Both the position numbers and the translations under genes were made by a program. From the NCBI GenBank assembly GCA_964553035.1, contig CAZKJH010000004.1, forward strand, positions 1-64,000: a DNA stretch of 64,000 nucleotides, written 5' to 3'. Positions 7,410 to 16,309 of this stretch are shown here, piece by piece. The notes under the pieces are model-generated. The model made no database searches, had not been told where the DNA came from, and saw only the letters and a program-made list of their open reading frames with translations. Source of the stretch: JBBQIY01 sp964553035. Its GTDB lineage: Bacteria > Verrucomicrobiota > Kiritimatiellia > RFP12 > UBA3636. The stretch's first letter is position 1, and each line of letters opens with the position of its first letter.

Positions 7410-10400
7410 ATGAGCCGCATTCCAAAAATCAGATTCCGCTTTTCCCCCCATTTCTCTGGGAGGAGCAGACCGTTATGTTCTGGAATCACTCGAAGATTTG
7501 CGCTTGTCCTTCTGTTCGCTCGTGTAGCAATCGCCCCTACATCTGCAAAGGCCGGGAACGTTGAGGTTCGCTATACGTTTGCCGACCCAATGATCGCCTC
7601 AACTTCGAATGCATCTTGCACCGTTGCTGTTGAAGGTTGCGATACATTTTACATCGCGGGAAAGCCTCAACTGCCGTTTCGTACCGCGCGGATTCTTTTG
7701 CCCCTCGACGCTTCCGTCAAGGGGCTTGAGCTGGAGCTGCTGGCCCCAGTCGAAGTTTTCAAATTAGAAGCACCTGTAGCATTTGGTCGTACACCGCTGC
7801 CCATTAGTGAAGCGAATTATCCCGAACCCGATGCGCCGGATCTCGCAGTCTACTTGCTGGACGAATCCTATCCAGAAAGCCGTATCCAACTCATGTCGGT
7901 GCAGAAGCTACATGGCTATAGCATCGCAATCGTCCGCATCTTCCCTGTCCAATACAAACCGTTGAGCGCGACCCTTCTGTTCTGCCCGGAACTTAGGGTA
8001 AACGTGATTTTTGATGAGCCGAAGACGAAAGTCTCGATGGCTTCTTTAAACATCCAATCTACCGAGCGAACAAAGCTTGTGATGGATTTCGTCGATAATC
8101 CGCAAGAGGTCATGGAGTCCGGACTCCGACTTTCGTTAATTCCGATGGATCCCCCCATCTACGATTACCTGCTGATTACGACAGTAGCGCTGACCAATTC
8201 GTTTCAACCGCTCGTGGAGCAGAAGATCGCAGATGGGCTTTCCGTGAAGGTGTCAACGGTCGCGGACATCCTGAGCACTTCGACGGGTGTGGACGATGCA
8301 GCGAAACTCCGTGCCTACATTGCCCAGGCCTACACGAACTGGGGTGTAGTGTATGTGCTGCTCGGTGGCGATGTGGGGACTGTGCCACATCGCGGAGCCT
8401 ACGCCTATGCGTCTGGATCTACCGAAACGAATATGGCATGCGATCTCTATTTCGCCTGTCTGGATGGAACGTGGAATTCTGATGGCGATGCCTATTGGGG
8501 AGAGCCGACGGATGGCGAGGGTGGAGCCGACGTTGATCTCGTTGCCGAGGTCTACGTCGGGCGTGCGCCTGTAGACTCGGTTGCAGAGGCGGACTGCTTT
8601 GTGGAGAAAACGCTACGCTACGAACAGGGTGGGCACAACAACGCGGAGAAGGCCCTGTTTCTTGGCGGGCAGCTCGGGGATGGCGCCCAGGGCGGCGATG
8701 CGCTTAATCCGCTTTTACCGTCGTTTGGGGATTTTACCGTTTCATGGCTTGATGATAGACCGGCGATTACAAATGTCTGGACAACAGCCGACGCCTTGGC
8801 AGCGCTGAATTCCGCACCGCATCTGGTTGCCGATTTTGGCCATGCAAATAAGACATTGGCTTTACGGATGAGTGTAGGAGATTTGGCCGGTTTGACGAAT
8901 GCCGACCCTTTTCTTGTCAACAGCGGAGGCTGCTATTCCGGGTGGTTCGACTATGAAGACTGCTTTGCGGAGGAGATGGTCAAGGGTAGTGCCGCTGGTG
9001 CTTTCGCGCTGATCATGAACACGCGTTACGGATGGTACGCGCCTACTGATGAGGCGCGATACACCGGTCAATTTATGCAGAAGTTTTTCGACCGACTTCT
9101 CGTGCGAGACGCAGAAAGCATCGGTGCCGCACACTTCCTGGCGAAGCAAGACATGATTGGGCATGTTGAGAAATCGGGGAATATGTTCTACCGCTGGTGC
9201 TACTTCGAGAACACGCTCTTTGGCGATCCGCATGTTGCTTTGCAGCATGATGCACTGGATCTACAGCCGGAAACGGGCTATGAGGCAACCGGTTATGTGG
9301 GCGGTCCGTTCATACCGGTAGAGAAGGCATACACGATTGCGAATGCAAGCACCAGTGTGCTGTCATGGGTTTCTTCGCAAACGGTTGACTGGCTCTCGGT
9401 TTCGCCGGAAAGCGGCATGGTGGTTGCAGGCACAACGATAGAGGGGACTCTGAGCTTCAACGCAAACGCTGAAGGGCTGATGCCAGGCGACTATTCGGAT
9501 GTCGTGACCTTCTCGAATACCGTGAGCGGGTACGTCACGAGTCGCCCTGTTGCGCTATCCGTGGTTGGCAATATGTCGCTGGAAGCGAGCATGTATTCCG
9601 TGATGGAAGGTAGCGAGTCGCATGTTCTCATCTCCGTCCGCAGAGCTGCGAACACAAACCTGACGGCATCCATCGATTTTGCGACGCTTGACATCACAGC
9701 CCTCGCAGGCAGCGATTACGTGGCCACGAACGGTACGCTTACCTTTGCCATTGGCGAAGCAAGCAAGAGTATTGCGGTGGAAATCCTTAACGACGAAATA
9801 TCCGAAAATGACGAAAGCTTCAAATTGGTCTTGAGCAACCCGACCGGCTTCGCTACGCTGCAAGCACCGTATGAGGCACTTGTGACAATTCAGGATAACG
9901 ATTGGCTCGATCATTTTGAATGGGGCGGAATCGCGCCGGAGCAAACGGTTGGAAGTCCGTTCGAAGTAACCGCGACGGCGTTCAATCGAACGGGCGGGTT
10001 GCTCACAGGTTTTACTGGTGTTTGTGATCTTTATGCGGTGAAAGCGGGATCGACGACATTCGAAGTGCCGAGTTCGATCTACTATTGGCCCTTCCCCATG
10101 TCCTGTTATCAGAACAAAGCGAGGATGCAGGCGATCTATACGCCGGAGGAAGTAGGAGGCGCAGGGCTTCTTACTGCGCTTTCGCTTCATGTCCGGAGAC
10201 GGCCTCCTATCCCGCTCAACGAGTGGACGATCCGAGTGAAGTATTCGACACTTCCGCATTACGAAGCCGCGTCCTGGCAATGGGAGACTAACGACTGGGT
10301 TGTCGCCGTCCAAACGAATCTCTCGCTCTCATCGATCGGCTGGAAGCGTTTTGGCTTCACAACGCCATTCGTTTACGATGGTACGAATAACTTGATGGTA

Positions 10401-11108
10401 GACTTTTCCGTTAACAATTCGACCTCTGCTAGTACCGATGGCGAATGTTATGTTACGATCACCTCGACGAACCGTTGCCTATTCACCAGAAACAATGGGG
10501 AGAATGGGGATCCACTGTACTGGAATGGTCGCGCACCCTCGGGCAGTATTATGAACGTGGTGCCCAGTGCTCGATTTGAGCGACGTAGCCTGTTGTGGTC
10601 GACGCCATCGCAGACGGGTGGGTTTACCAATGGGATGTGGACGGGTGAAGTCGTTATGCTTGAATCGGCCACGAATGCGGTGCTGAGTCTTTACGACAAG
10701 GCAGGTCATGGCGGGGGCAGTTCGTTATTCGACGTGGCGTGGCTGGGGCTTGCCGAGTGGTTAACGGGTTACGGAATCCCGTCCGACGGTTCTGCAGACG
10801 ACCGCGATGACGATCACGATGGTTTTGCCAATCGAGCCGAATGGATGGCAGGAACGAATCCGACAAATGATCAGGCACGGCTTTGCATAGAATCAGTGGC
10901 GACTATGGGTGCGGACGGGGCATTCATAATCCAGTGGCAGAGTGTACCCGGCAAACGGTATCGCGTGGAGAGTGCCGAGACGCTTTTGCCTCCATTGGTT
11001 TTTACTCCGTTTGCCTCTAACATCCTCGGCGTGGCAGAAAGTACCGAAATCAAGGACACGCGGTCTGCTTCAACAGAATCGCGCTTTTATCGCATCGGGG
11101 TAGAGTGA
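7410..11108 (+). CDS. Secreted C25 (gingipain-like) cysteine peptidase, multidomain
   Basis: About 1232 aa. ATG 7410 places a basic N-terminus and hydrophobic signal stretch first; an upstream GTG frame at 7227 starts inside a repeat and is rejected. After a propeptide-like beta region, the C25 catalytic domain starts near 252 (DYLLITT) with His478 (DFGHANK) and Cys508 (NSGGCYSGW) as the probable catalytic pair. Next come a BACON/Ig-like segment, a Calx-beta domain (about 721-831, ending IQDND), a beta-sandwich and a C-terminal calcium-loop motif DDRDDDHDGFANRAEW (about 1130) with the YRVESAETL module typical of PVC exported proteins. It probably degrades extracellular protein. No Bacteroidetes-type Por sorting domain is evident. 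Confidence 0.82.
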   Translation: MSRIPKIRFRFSPHFSGRSRPLCSGITRRFALVLLFARVAIAPTSAKAGNVEVRYTFADPMIASTSNASCTVAVEGCDTFYIAGKPQLPFRTARILLPLDASVKGLELELLAPVEVFKLEAPVAFGRTPLPISEANYPEPDAPDLAVYLLDESYPESRIQLMSVQKLHGYSIAIVRIFPVQYKPLSATLLFCPELRVNVIFDEPKTKVSMASLNIQSTERTKLVMDFVDNPQEVMESGLRLSLIPMDPPIYDYLLITTVALTNSFQPLVEQKIADGLSVKVSTVADILSTSTGVDDAAKLRAYIAQAYTNWGVVYVLLGGDVGTVPHRGAYAYASGSTETNMACDLYFACLDGTWNSDGDAYWGEPTDGEGGADVDLVAEVYVGRAPVDSVAEADCFVEKTLRYEQGGHNNAEKALFLGGQLGDGAQGGDALNPLLPSFGDFTVSWLDDRPAITNVWTTADALAALNSAPHLVADFGHANKTLALRMSVGDLAGLTNADPFLVNSGGCYSGWFDYEDCFAEEMVKGSAAGAFALIMNTRYGWYAPTDEARYTGQFMQKFFDRLLVRDAESIGAAHFLAKQDMIGHVEKSGNMFYRWCYFENTLFGDPHVALQHDALDLQPETGYEATGYVGGPFIPVEKAYTIANASTSVLSWVSSQTVDWLSVSPESGMVVAGTTIEGTLSFNANAEGLMPGDYSDVVTFSNTVSGYVTSRPVALSVVGNMSLEASMYSVMEGSESHVLISVRRAANTNLTASIDFATLDITALAGSDYVATNGTLTFAIGEASKSIAVEILNDEISENDESFKLVLSNPTGFATLQAPYEALVTIQDNDWLDHFEWGGIAPEQTVGSPFEVTATAFNRTGGLLTGFTGVCDLYAVKAGSTTFEVPSSIYYWPFPMSCYQNKARMQAIYTPEEVGGAGLLTALSLHVRRRPPIPLNEWTIRVKYSTLPHYEAASWQWETNDWVVAVQTNLSLSSIGWKRFGFTTPFVYDGTNNLMVDFSVNNSTSASTDGECYVTITSTNRCLFTRNNGENGDPLYWNGRAPSGSIMNVVPSARFERRSLLWSTPSQTGGFTNGMWTGEVVMLESATNAVLSLYDKAGHGGGSSLFDVAWLGLAEWLTGYGIPSDGSADDRDDDHDGFANRAEWMAGTNPTNDQARLCIESVATMGADGAFIIQWQSVPGKRYRVESAETLLPPLVFTPFASNILGVAESTEIKDTRSASTESRFYRIGVE

Positions 11109-11317
11109 GAGAGTCGCGAGTTGCGAGTGGTGAGTGGTGCATCTCACCGCATGCCGCACTTCACCTTATGGTGCCGTATTTCAGAATAAACTGGCTCACA
11201 ACCCCGTAATATGGTAATAAATAAGTCCACGCAACATAAGTCGCGAGCTTTGTCGCAAGATTTGTGGAAACAAGAAGTCGCAACATGAGTAAGAGGTGTC
11301 AATCACGTCAACATAAC

Positions 11318-11638
11318 ATGAAACATTGGTTAACTTGTATGGCCGTGATAGGTCTGGGAATGGATATCGCTGCGGGGGCAGAGATGCTCCTCGTCAACAA
11401 AGGTGTGAGCCCGGTGCCGATCATCGTGGCGGCTGACGCGCCGCTGGCGACCACGAGAGCGGTTGAAAAGCTGGCTGAGTCTATTGAGAAAATTTCGGGA
11501 GCAAAACCGGAGATCCTTGTCGGAACACCCGATCCCATGCCGGATAGCGCGATCTGGGTTGGGCCGCCTTCTGAGGCCTTGCGTAAAGCGGCGTACGAAG
11601 GCCAGGCCGCGTTGCCGGAAGCACTAGGACAAGACTAA
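11318..11638 (+). pseudogene. N-terminal fragment of an exported GH67_N/DUF4838-like protein
   Basis: 106 aa from ATG 11318: a signal peptide (MKHWLTCMAVIGLGMDIAAGA), then ATTRAVEKLAESIEKISGAKPEIL and SAIWVGPPSEALRKA. This resembles the alpha-glucuronidase N-terminal-like domain that begins much larger polysaccharide-related proteins. The frame ends at TAA 11636 where such proteins normally continue for hundreds of residues, and the Gfo/Idh gene starts 17 bp later. It is probably a truncated remnant joined to the next gene by deletion, though a small stand-alone exported protein cannot be excluded. Confidence 0.5.
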
Positions 11639-11655
11639 ACATTGGAGACTCCCTT

Positions 11656-12711
11656 ATGAAAAACTCGACCAGTAAACCTGTTCTTAAGACCGCTGTGATC
11701 GGCCTCGGCCGTATCGGCTGGAGCTTTCACCTTCCTCAGGTCGCCCGGCACGAAGGATTCGCGCTGACGGCTGTTGTTGACCCGCTGCCCGAACGGCTGC
11801 GCGAGGCGCAGGAGCGCTTCCATCCGGAGGCCTGTTATCGTTCTTGTGAAGAACTGTATCGGGAACAAAAACCGGATCTCGTAGTCATCGCCTCGCCGAC
11901 CGCCTTTCATAAAGAGCAGGTCCTTCAGGCGTTTGAGCATGGTTGTGATGTGTTTTGTGATAAGCCGCTGACGCTGACGCTCGAGGATGCCGATGTCTTG
12001 ATTGAAGCGATGCAGCGTATGGGCCGTCGATTGATGGTCTATCAGCCCCACCGGACGGGGTCTGAGGGCCGCTCGCTTCAGGCGATTCTCTCGGAAGGTC
12101 GCCTCGGTCAGGTCTATCTGGTGCGCCATAGTATAGCACGATTTTCGCGCCGTGCTGATTGGCAGGCATTTAAGCGCAACGGTGGCGGTATGTTGAACAA
12201 TTACGGCGCACACTTTATCGACCAGTTCCTGTTCCTTAACCGCGCACCGTTCCGCGATTTCGCCTGCCAACTGAGGGCTGTTGCGACGCTTGGCGATGCC
12301 GAAGACGTTGTGAAGGCAGTACTCACGGCAGAAAATGGTGTGATCTTTGACCTGGACATCAATATGGCGGCGGCCGCACCCATGCCGTCCTGGTATGTTG
12401 CGGGCAGTCAAGGTGCCGCCGTGTTCGATTCCGAGACCCAGATCTGGACGCTTACGTATTTCGAGCCCTTCGAACTGACCGCGCTTCTTCCTCAGGAAGG
12501 CTTAGCGGCACAAAACCGATCCTACGGAAACGGGGAGACGATTCCCTGGAAAACGTGTCAGGTGCGAGCCGAGGATTATCCGCCCCTTGATTTTTACGAT
12601 GCATGCCACGCCTACTTCACCGGAGGTTGCGAGCCCCTCGTGCCCATTACCGAGACTCGTGAGGTTATGCGAGCGCTGCGGGAGTGCCGGAAGGCTGCCG
12701 GGTGGATGTAA
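11656..12711 (+). CDS. Gfo/Idh/MocA family oxidoreductase
   Basis: A 351-aa NAD(P)-dependent dehydrogenase of the sugar/inositol family, cytoplasmic. The Rossmann motif is GLGRIG (16-21). The conserved EKP triad appears as DKP (102-104), an acidic swap. The C-terminal alpha/beta domain includes GGGMLNNYGAHFIDQ, with the His expected near the active site. It sits directly behind the truncated exported fragment. Substrate unknown; likely oxidation or epimerisation of a sugar released from glycans. Confidence 0.85.
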   Translation: MKNSTSKPVLKTAVIGLGRIGWSFHLPQVARHEGFALTAVVDPLPERLREAQERFHPEACYRSCEELYREQKPDLVVIASPTAFHKEQVLQAFEHGCDVFCDKPLTLTLEDADVLIEAMQRMGRRLMVYQPHRTGSEGRSLQAILSEGRLGQVYLVRHSIARFSRRADWQAFKRNGGGMLNNYGAHFIDQFLFLNRAPFRDFACQLRAVATLGDAEDVVKAVLTAENGVIFDLDINMAAAAPMPSWYVAGSQGAAVFDSETQIWTLTYFEPFELTALLPQEGLAAQNRSYGNGETIPWKTCQVRAEDYPPLDFYDACHAYFTGGCEPLVPITETREVMRALRECRKAAGWM

Positions 12712-13063
12712 GAGAGGGCGTAGGGCGTAGGGCGTAGTGAGTAGTGCGTAGTTTCCGCTGGGGGCACCCCAGACCCCGTTTATTACTGGCTGAGGTGGCG
12801 GAGTGGATGCCGCGTTTCTCTCAAGGTGGGGCTCGGCCGTCTCGGCCAGCCGCATTCGGCACGCGCATTGCGCGTTGCCGCCTCTCACTACGCACTACGC
12901 CGAGGTTTCTTAACCACAAAAAGCGCCTCCGTGGTGAAATTTTAACCATGAAAAGCATGAAACTTCATGAAAGGCTTTTGTGTTTTTTGTGGCAAAGTCC
13001 TAGAGAAGTCGCGAGAGAAGTCGCGAGTGGCGAGTTGCGAGGATGAGGGGCGTCCTCGCCCCG
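12712..13063. other. Low-complexity and hairpin-rich spacer
   Basis: Starts with AGGGCGTAGGGCGTAG-type repeats just after the stop codon (similar at 15850 and, in short form, 53252 and 56255). It then carries a CAGCCGCATTCGGCACGCG hairpin related to one near 7042, GAAGTCGCGAGAGAAGTCGC repeats and GAGGGGCGTCCTCGCCCCGG. No gene seen. Confidence 0.55.
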
Positions 13064-13169
13064 GCGACCTGATTCGAGCTGCACCGTTCCGCGTTCCCTC
13101 GACCGATCCTCGCTCGGGTCGAAGGGCTCCGGTTTGCCGGAGCCCTCAGGTCGATTCGGGTCGATTCCG
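13064..13169. repeat. Flanking repeat, left copy, around the four-helix-bundle gene
   Basis: Shares GCGACCTGATTCGAGCT, CCGTTCCGCGTTCCCTCGAC and TCAGGTCGATTCGGGTCGA with 14107-14208. The central hairpin here is GGGCTCCGG...CCGGAGCCC; in the right copy it is TGCGGCG...CGCCGCA, so pairing is kept while sequence differs. Confidence 0.75.
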
Positions 13170-13239
13170 TTTGACCCACGTGGCCCAGTTGCGCTAGAAT
13201 CGCCGCAACTGCAAGAACATCTCCAAGAAAGGCACACCT

Positions 13240-13992
13240 ATGCCACAGCAACTTTTCACGCCCCACGGGGGATATCGTACGCTGGATTCCTTCATGCTCG
13301 CCACCATCATCTATTACGAGACGACGGATTTCTGCCGCAAAAACATCAAAAGCGGACGCCAAACCGAGCAGATGGTGCAGGCCGCACGTTCCGGTAGGCA
13401 GAACATTGCCGAAGGCTCGGAGCGTTCCGGCACCTCCACGAACACCGAAATCCAACTCACCGATGTGGCCTGCGCTAGCTTGGTAGAACTCCAGCTCGAC
13501 TACGAGGACTTCATCCACATGAACGGCCAGAATCCCTGGGCTGACAGCGAGGAAAGTAGCCTCTCCATCAAACGGATGCGCCTGGAGCGATTTCAGCTTG
13601 GGCCGGATGAAATACAGCGCTTCTCCGAGGCCGTCCGTCGCGAGACGGCGCAATTCGCCTGCTGGCTGAAAAGTGGCGATCCCGTGATGGTAGCCAATGC
13701 GATGGTGCGCCTCTGCGACCGCACTTGCTTCCTCCTACGGCGGCAACGCGTGGCTCAAGGTGATCGGTTTCTTGAAGACGGCGGTTTCAAAGAGCGCATG
13801 GCAAGCGAACGGTATAAAATCAAGGATGCAGCGCACGAAGGCCCCGCATGCCCAACGTGCGGAGCCCCGATGCGACTGCGCACGGTCAAGAAAGGGCTAC
13901 GTGAAGGCCAGCAATTTTGGGGCTGTTCGAAATATCCCGCTTGCAACGGCACCCTGGAGGGCGGCAATCCCTTGCCGCCGCCCTCGACCTGA
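13240..13992 (+). CDS. Four-helix-bundle protein with suffix domain and zinc ribbon
   Basis: A 250-aa protein. Residues about 10-165 form a helical bundle with FMLATIIYYETTDFCRKN and the hallmark QAARSGRQNIAEGSERS of the S23/IVS-type four-helix-bundle family. A suffix region follows (about 165-205). The end carries a topoisomerase-type zinc ribbon: CPTCGAP...GQQFWGCSKYPAC...GT. Related bundle proteins occur in rRNA intervening sequences and as Avd accessory proteins of diversity-generating retroelements, but no reverse transcriptase or variable repeat is present. The gene is enclosed by matching hairpin repeats (13064-13169 and 14107-14208), suggesting a mobile or REP-like unit. Nucleic-acid binding is inferred. 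Confidence 0.75.
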   Translation: MPQQLFTPHGGYRTLDSFMLATIIYYETTDFCRKNIKSGRQTEQMVQAARSGRQNIAEGSERSGTSTNTEIQLTDVACASLVELQLDYEDFIHMNGQNPWADSEESSLSIKRMRLERFQLGPDEIQRFSEAVRRETAQFACWLKSGDPVMVANAMVRLCDRTCFLLRRQRVAQGDRFLEDGGFKERMASERYKIKDAAHEGPACPTCGAPMRLRTVKKGLREGQQFWGCSKYPACNGTLEGGNPLPPPST

Positions 13993-14106
13993 ATCGACCC
14001 GAGTCGACCCGACCGGGGCGCTCCGCGCCCCTGCGACCTGATTCGAGCTTTGTCGCTCCGCACCCCCTCGACCTGAATCGACCCGACCGGGGCGCTCCGC
14101 GCCCCT
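13985..14106. repeat. Partial hairpin repeats downstream of the four-helix-bundle gene
   Basis: Two shorter units each contain CGACCTGAATCGACCCGA, a GGGGCGCTCCGCGCCCC hairpin and GCGACCTGATTCGAGCT. They directly precede the full right-hand copy. Confidence 0.7.
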
Positions 14107-14208
14107 GCGACCTGATTCGAGCTCCGCCGTTCCGCGTTCCCTCGACCCATCCTCGCTCAGGTCGATTGCGGCGCTCGCGCCGCATCAGGTCGATTCGGGT
14201 CGACTCTG
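14107..14208. repeat. Flanking repeat, right copy, around the four-helix-bundle gene
   Basis: Direct-repeat partner of 13064-13169 with a different but still paired central hairpin. Confidence 0.75.
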
Positions 14209-14249
14209 AAAAAAAGCCAAAAAAATTCTTATTTTTTGCTTTTTTCCCC

Positions 14250-14331
14250 TTGCAACCTTCTCCTTCAATGTGGTAATCTTGCCGTGTCTCTAGATAAAGT
14301 ACTGTCTACGCAGCACGAAACCCAGAGACAC
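14250..14331 (+). promoter_or_regulatory. Promoter and leader hairpin of the duplicated-module surface protein
   Basis: TTGCAA (14250-14255), 18 bp, TAATCT (14274-14279). The leader then forms GTGTCTCT (14284-14291) with AGAGACAC (14324-14331). A smaller GGTGCC/GGCAC pair follows before the start at 14381. Confidence 0.4.
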
Positions 14332-14380
14332 AACAACAACTAAAGTCGGTGCCAAAAGGCACAAACTAAAGGACAAAACA

Positions 14381-15175
14381 ATGAAAAAATCAACAATGAT
14401 CGCGGCCCTTATCGCCGCTTCAGCATTCTCTGCGATGGCAGCGGATGTTTATTCCAGAAATATCGTGGGATACAATAAGGTTACGATTGAACCCGGCCTT
14501 AATATGGTCAGCGCAACCTTCGGCCAGATTGGTGACGGCACCGCTCAAAACTTCCAAGAAATCTTCGTCGATGAAGATGGAGTTGCTGTGGGTGGTGTAA
14601 ACTCAACACTTGCTGACAATATTATCACGTGGGATCCGACAGTGGGAGCAGCGGGTGCCTACACCACATACTACAAATACTACGATGGCGAATCTCCTGA
14701 GTATGATAATGTGTGGTATTTCGACAACGACAACGAAATCACCGAACCGATTGCGACATCGACTGGATTCTGGTATAACTCGCTGAATTCGACTGCCGTC
14801 GTCATGACCGTTGTCGGTGAAGTCAATACCAATGCGACGGTATCCATCACGATTGAGCCGGGCCTTAACTTGGTTTCATTCCCGTTCCCCACAGGTTTTG
14901 CTATCAACAGCGATGTGGACTGGGCCGCTTCTGGTGCACAGGGTGGTGTAAACTCAACACTTGCTGACAATATTATCACGTGGGATCCGACAGTGGGTGC
15001 CGCTGGTGCCTATACCACCTACTACATGTATTATGATGGTGAATCACCGGAATACGACAATGTTTGGTATTTCGATAACGACAACGAGATTGTCGATGCC
15101 ATTCCCGCCTCGAGCGGTTTCTGGTATCTGCATCTCGGAACGGGTTTCACACTGACGTTTGACAAGCCTTACTAA
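14381..15175 (+). CDS. Exported surface protein with two copies of one module
   Basis: 264 aa with signal peptide (cleavage about AMA|AD, residue 21), then SRNIVGYNKVTIEPGLNMVS, a start seen in PVC exported proteins. The body is two repeats: IEPGLN[ML]VS followed by GGVNSTLADNIITWDP and YYDGESPEYDNVWYFDNDNE (about residues 71-120 and 188-237). The DNA is identical for 57 bp (14590-14646 and 14941-14997) although the rest differs at many silent sites. It precedes a PEP-CTERM gene, separated by a hairpin, and may be co-expressed. Function unknown; abundant cell-surface or extracellular protein is a guess. Confidence 0.7.
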   Translation: MKKSTMIAALIAASAFSAMAADVYSRNIVGYNKVTIEPGLNMVSATFGQIGDGTAQNFQEIFVDEDGVAVGGVNSTLADNIITWDPTVGAAGAYTTYYKYYDGESPEYDNVWYFDNDNEITEPIATSTGFWYNSLNSTAVVMTVVGEVNTNATVSITIEPGLNLVSFPFPTGFAINSDVDWAASGAQGGVNSTLADNIITWDPTVGAAGAYTTYYMYYDGESPEYDNVWYFDNDNEIVDAIPASSGFWYLHLGTGFTLTFDKPY

Positions 15176-15184
15176 CACTTTAAT

Positions 15185-15210
15185 CGTGGGCGGGTGGTTA
15201 CCCGCCCACG
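15185..15210 (+). terminator. Intercistronic hairpin
   Basis: Perfect 10-bp stem CGTGGGCGGG/CCCGCCCACG with loop TGGTTA. No T-run follows, so an attenuator or processing site between the two surface-protein genes is as likely as a terminator. Confidence 0.5.
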
Positions 15211-15244
15211 GATAAAACCAAACCAAAACAAGAAAGAAATAATA

Positions 15245-15823
15245 ATGAAAAAAATCATGACACTCGCAGCAGTCGCTGCAATGGCAATCTCCGCTCAGGC
15301 GGTAACAATAAAATGGGGGTCTGGCGGCCAGATCAACGTGGTCGAAGATCCGGCTGCACTGCTGGTAAACAGCAGCCTCGCAGGAATCTCGGCTATCGGT
15401 CTGTTCTACCTTGGCAACACCGGTGGTACACTTCTGACCGCGTCGGAATTGACCGCTGCTGACGCTATCGCAACCAGCTCGACTGTGGGAACAAAATCCA
15501 CAACCTCCAGCACATTCACGGTGCAGTCCTTTACCGCCTATGGCATAACGGCTGGTGATATTGTTGCAGGCGATGTGTTTGCCGTGTTCTTCGTGTATAA
15601 CGACGATTCTGTTTCGCAGTTCTTCACCAGCGCTGCCTTGACGACTGCTTTTAACAGCACGTATACGTTCACGGGTGCTGAGACAGATTCAACCGTTGGA
15701 ATTGCAGCGTATGGTAACGTTACTGGAGCAGCCCCGGTCTACGTTCCGGCTCCGGTTCCTGAGCCGGCAACAGCCGCTCTGGCAATCGCTGGTTTGGCCA
15801 TGCTGATCCGCCGCCGCAAGTAA
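15245..15823 (+). CDS. PEP-CTERM sorting-domain exported protein
   Basis: 192 aa from ATG 15245, which opens a standard signal peptide (MKKIMTLAAVAAMAISAQA). The mature part is Thr/Ser/Ala-rich and beta-like. The C-terminus has VPEPATAAL, a hydrophobic segment and RRRK: the PEP-CTERM signal processed by exosortase (EpsH/XrtA family) during export, often with exopolysaccharide. No exosortase lies in this window. Upstream in-frame Met codons lack a signal peptide and are rejected. A strong terminator follows. Confidence 0.85.
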   Translation: MKKIMTLAAVAAMAISAQAVTIKWGSGGQINVVEDPAALLVNSSLAGISAIGLFYLGNTGGTLLTASELTAADAIATSSTVGTKSTTSSTFTVQSFTAYGITAGDIVAGDVFAVFFVYNDDSVSQFFTSAALTTAFNSTYTFTGAETDSTVGIAAYGNVTGAAPVYVPAPVPEPATAALAIAGLAMLIRRRK

Positions 15824-15933
15824 GCAGCGCGGAGCGCCGCTTACAGGGAGTAGGGCGTAGGGCGAAGGGCGTAGTTTCCGCTGGGGACGCCCAGACCCCG
15901 CTTGAAAACCTGAAGAGGCGCAAAAAAAAGCTA

Positions 15934-15965
15934 AAAGGCGGTTGGAGAAATCCAGCCGCCTTTTT
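15934..15965 (+). terminator. Rho-independent terminator after the PEP-CTERM gene
   Basis: A 13-bp stem beginning AAAGGCGGTTGGA with a GAAA tetraloop, followed by five T. Confidence 0.85.
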
Positions 15966-16016
15966 CGTGCTCTCTGGGAAATTAGGGGACAGGGAAATTA
16001 GGGGACAGGCGTGCAA

Positions 16017-16040
16017 GTAATCTTCGTACGCGAAGATTAC
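16017..16040. repeat. TAATCTT-type palindrome
   Basis: GTAATCTTCG (16017-16026) pairs with CGAAGATTAC (16031-16040). The foot TAATCTT/AAGATTA is shared with the palindromes of the 54-551 repeats, while the interior differs. Just before it lies AAATTAGGGGACAGG in tandem. Confidence 0.6.
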
Positions 16041-16079
16041 AGGGCTTAGGGCTTAGAGCTCAGAGCTCAGTTTAGATAG

Positions 16080-16113
16080 AGAACGGTCCGAGAATTCGGG
16101 CCGTTCTTTTTTT
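16080..16113 (+). terminator. Second plus-strand terminator
   Basis: AGAACGGTCCG pairs with CGGGCCGTTCT (one wobble), followed by seven T. It lies just before the REP cluster of the first RAYT. Confidence 0.75.
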
Positions 16114-16118
16114 GCGGT

Positions 16119-16174
16119 GCTTGCGCTTTGGCGCAAGCAGGTACGCTTGAAAGCGCACCATCAGCCATGCGAAC
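16119..16174. repeat. REP element, family 1 (copy 1)
   Basis: Hairpin GCTTGCGCTTTGGCGCAAGC, a second smaller hairpin, then the tail CACCATCAGCCATGCGAAC. Confidence 0.8.
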
Positions 16175-16214
16175 CTGGGGCGATGCAGTTACTTATATGG
16201 CCACTGAGCGCGAT

Positions 16215-16270
16215 GCTTGCGCTTTGGCGCAAGCAGGTGCGCTTGAACGCGCACCATCAGCGATGCGAAC
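16215..16270. repeat. REP element, family 1 (copy 2)
   Basis: Same hairpin as copy 1, then GGTGCGC/GCGCACC and the tail CACCATCAGCGATGCGAAC. Confidence 0.85.
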
Positions 16271-16309
16271 TGAGGGAGATATAATTAATTACAGGGCCAC
16301 TGGGCACGG

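Noticed and set aside
12744..13046. 100-codon ORF after the Gfo/Idh gene
   Set aside because: It consists of low-complexity and hairpin repeats found elsewhere in the window.
13240..13992. Accessory (Avd-like) gene of a diversity-generating retroelement
   Set aside because: No reverse transcriptase, template repeat or variable repeat lies nearby, and the zinc-ribbon suffix differs from Avd.
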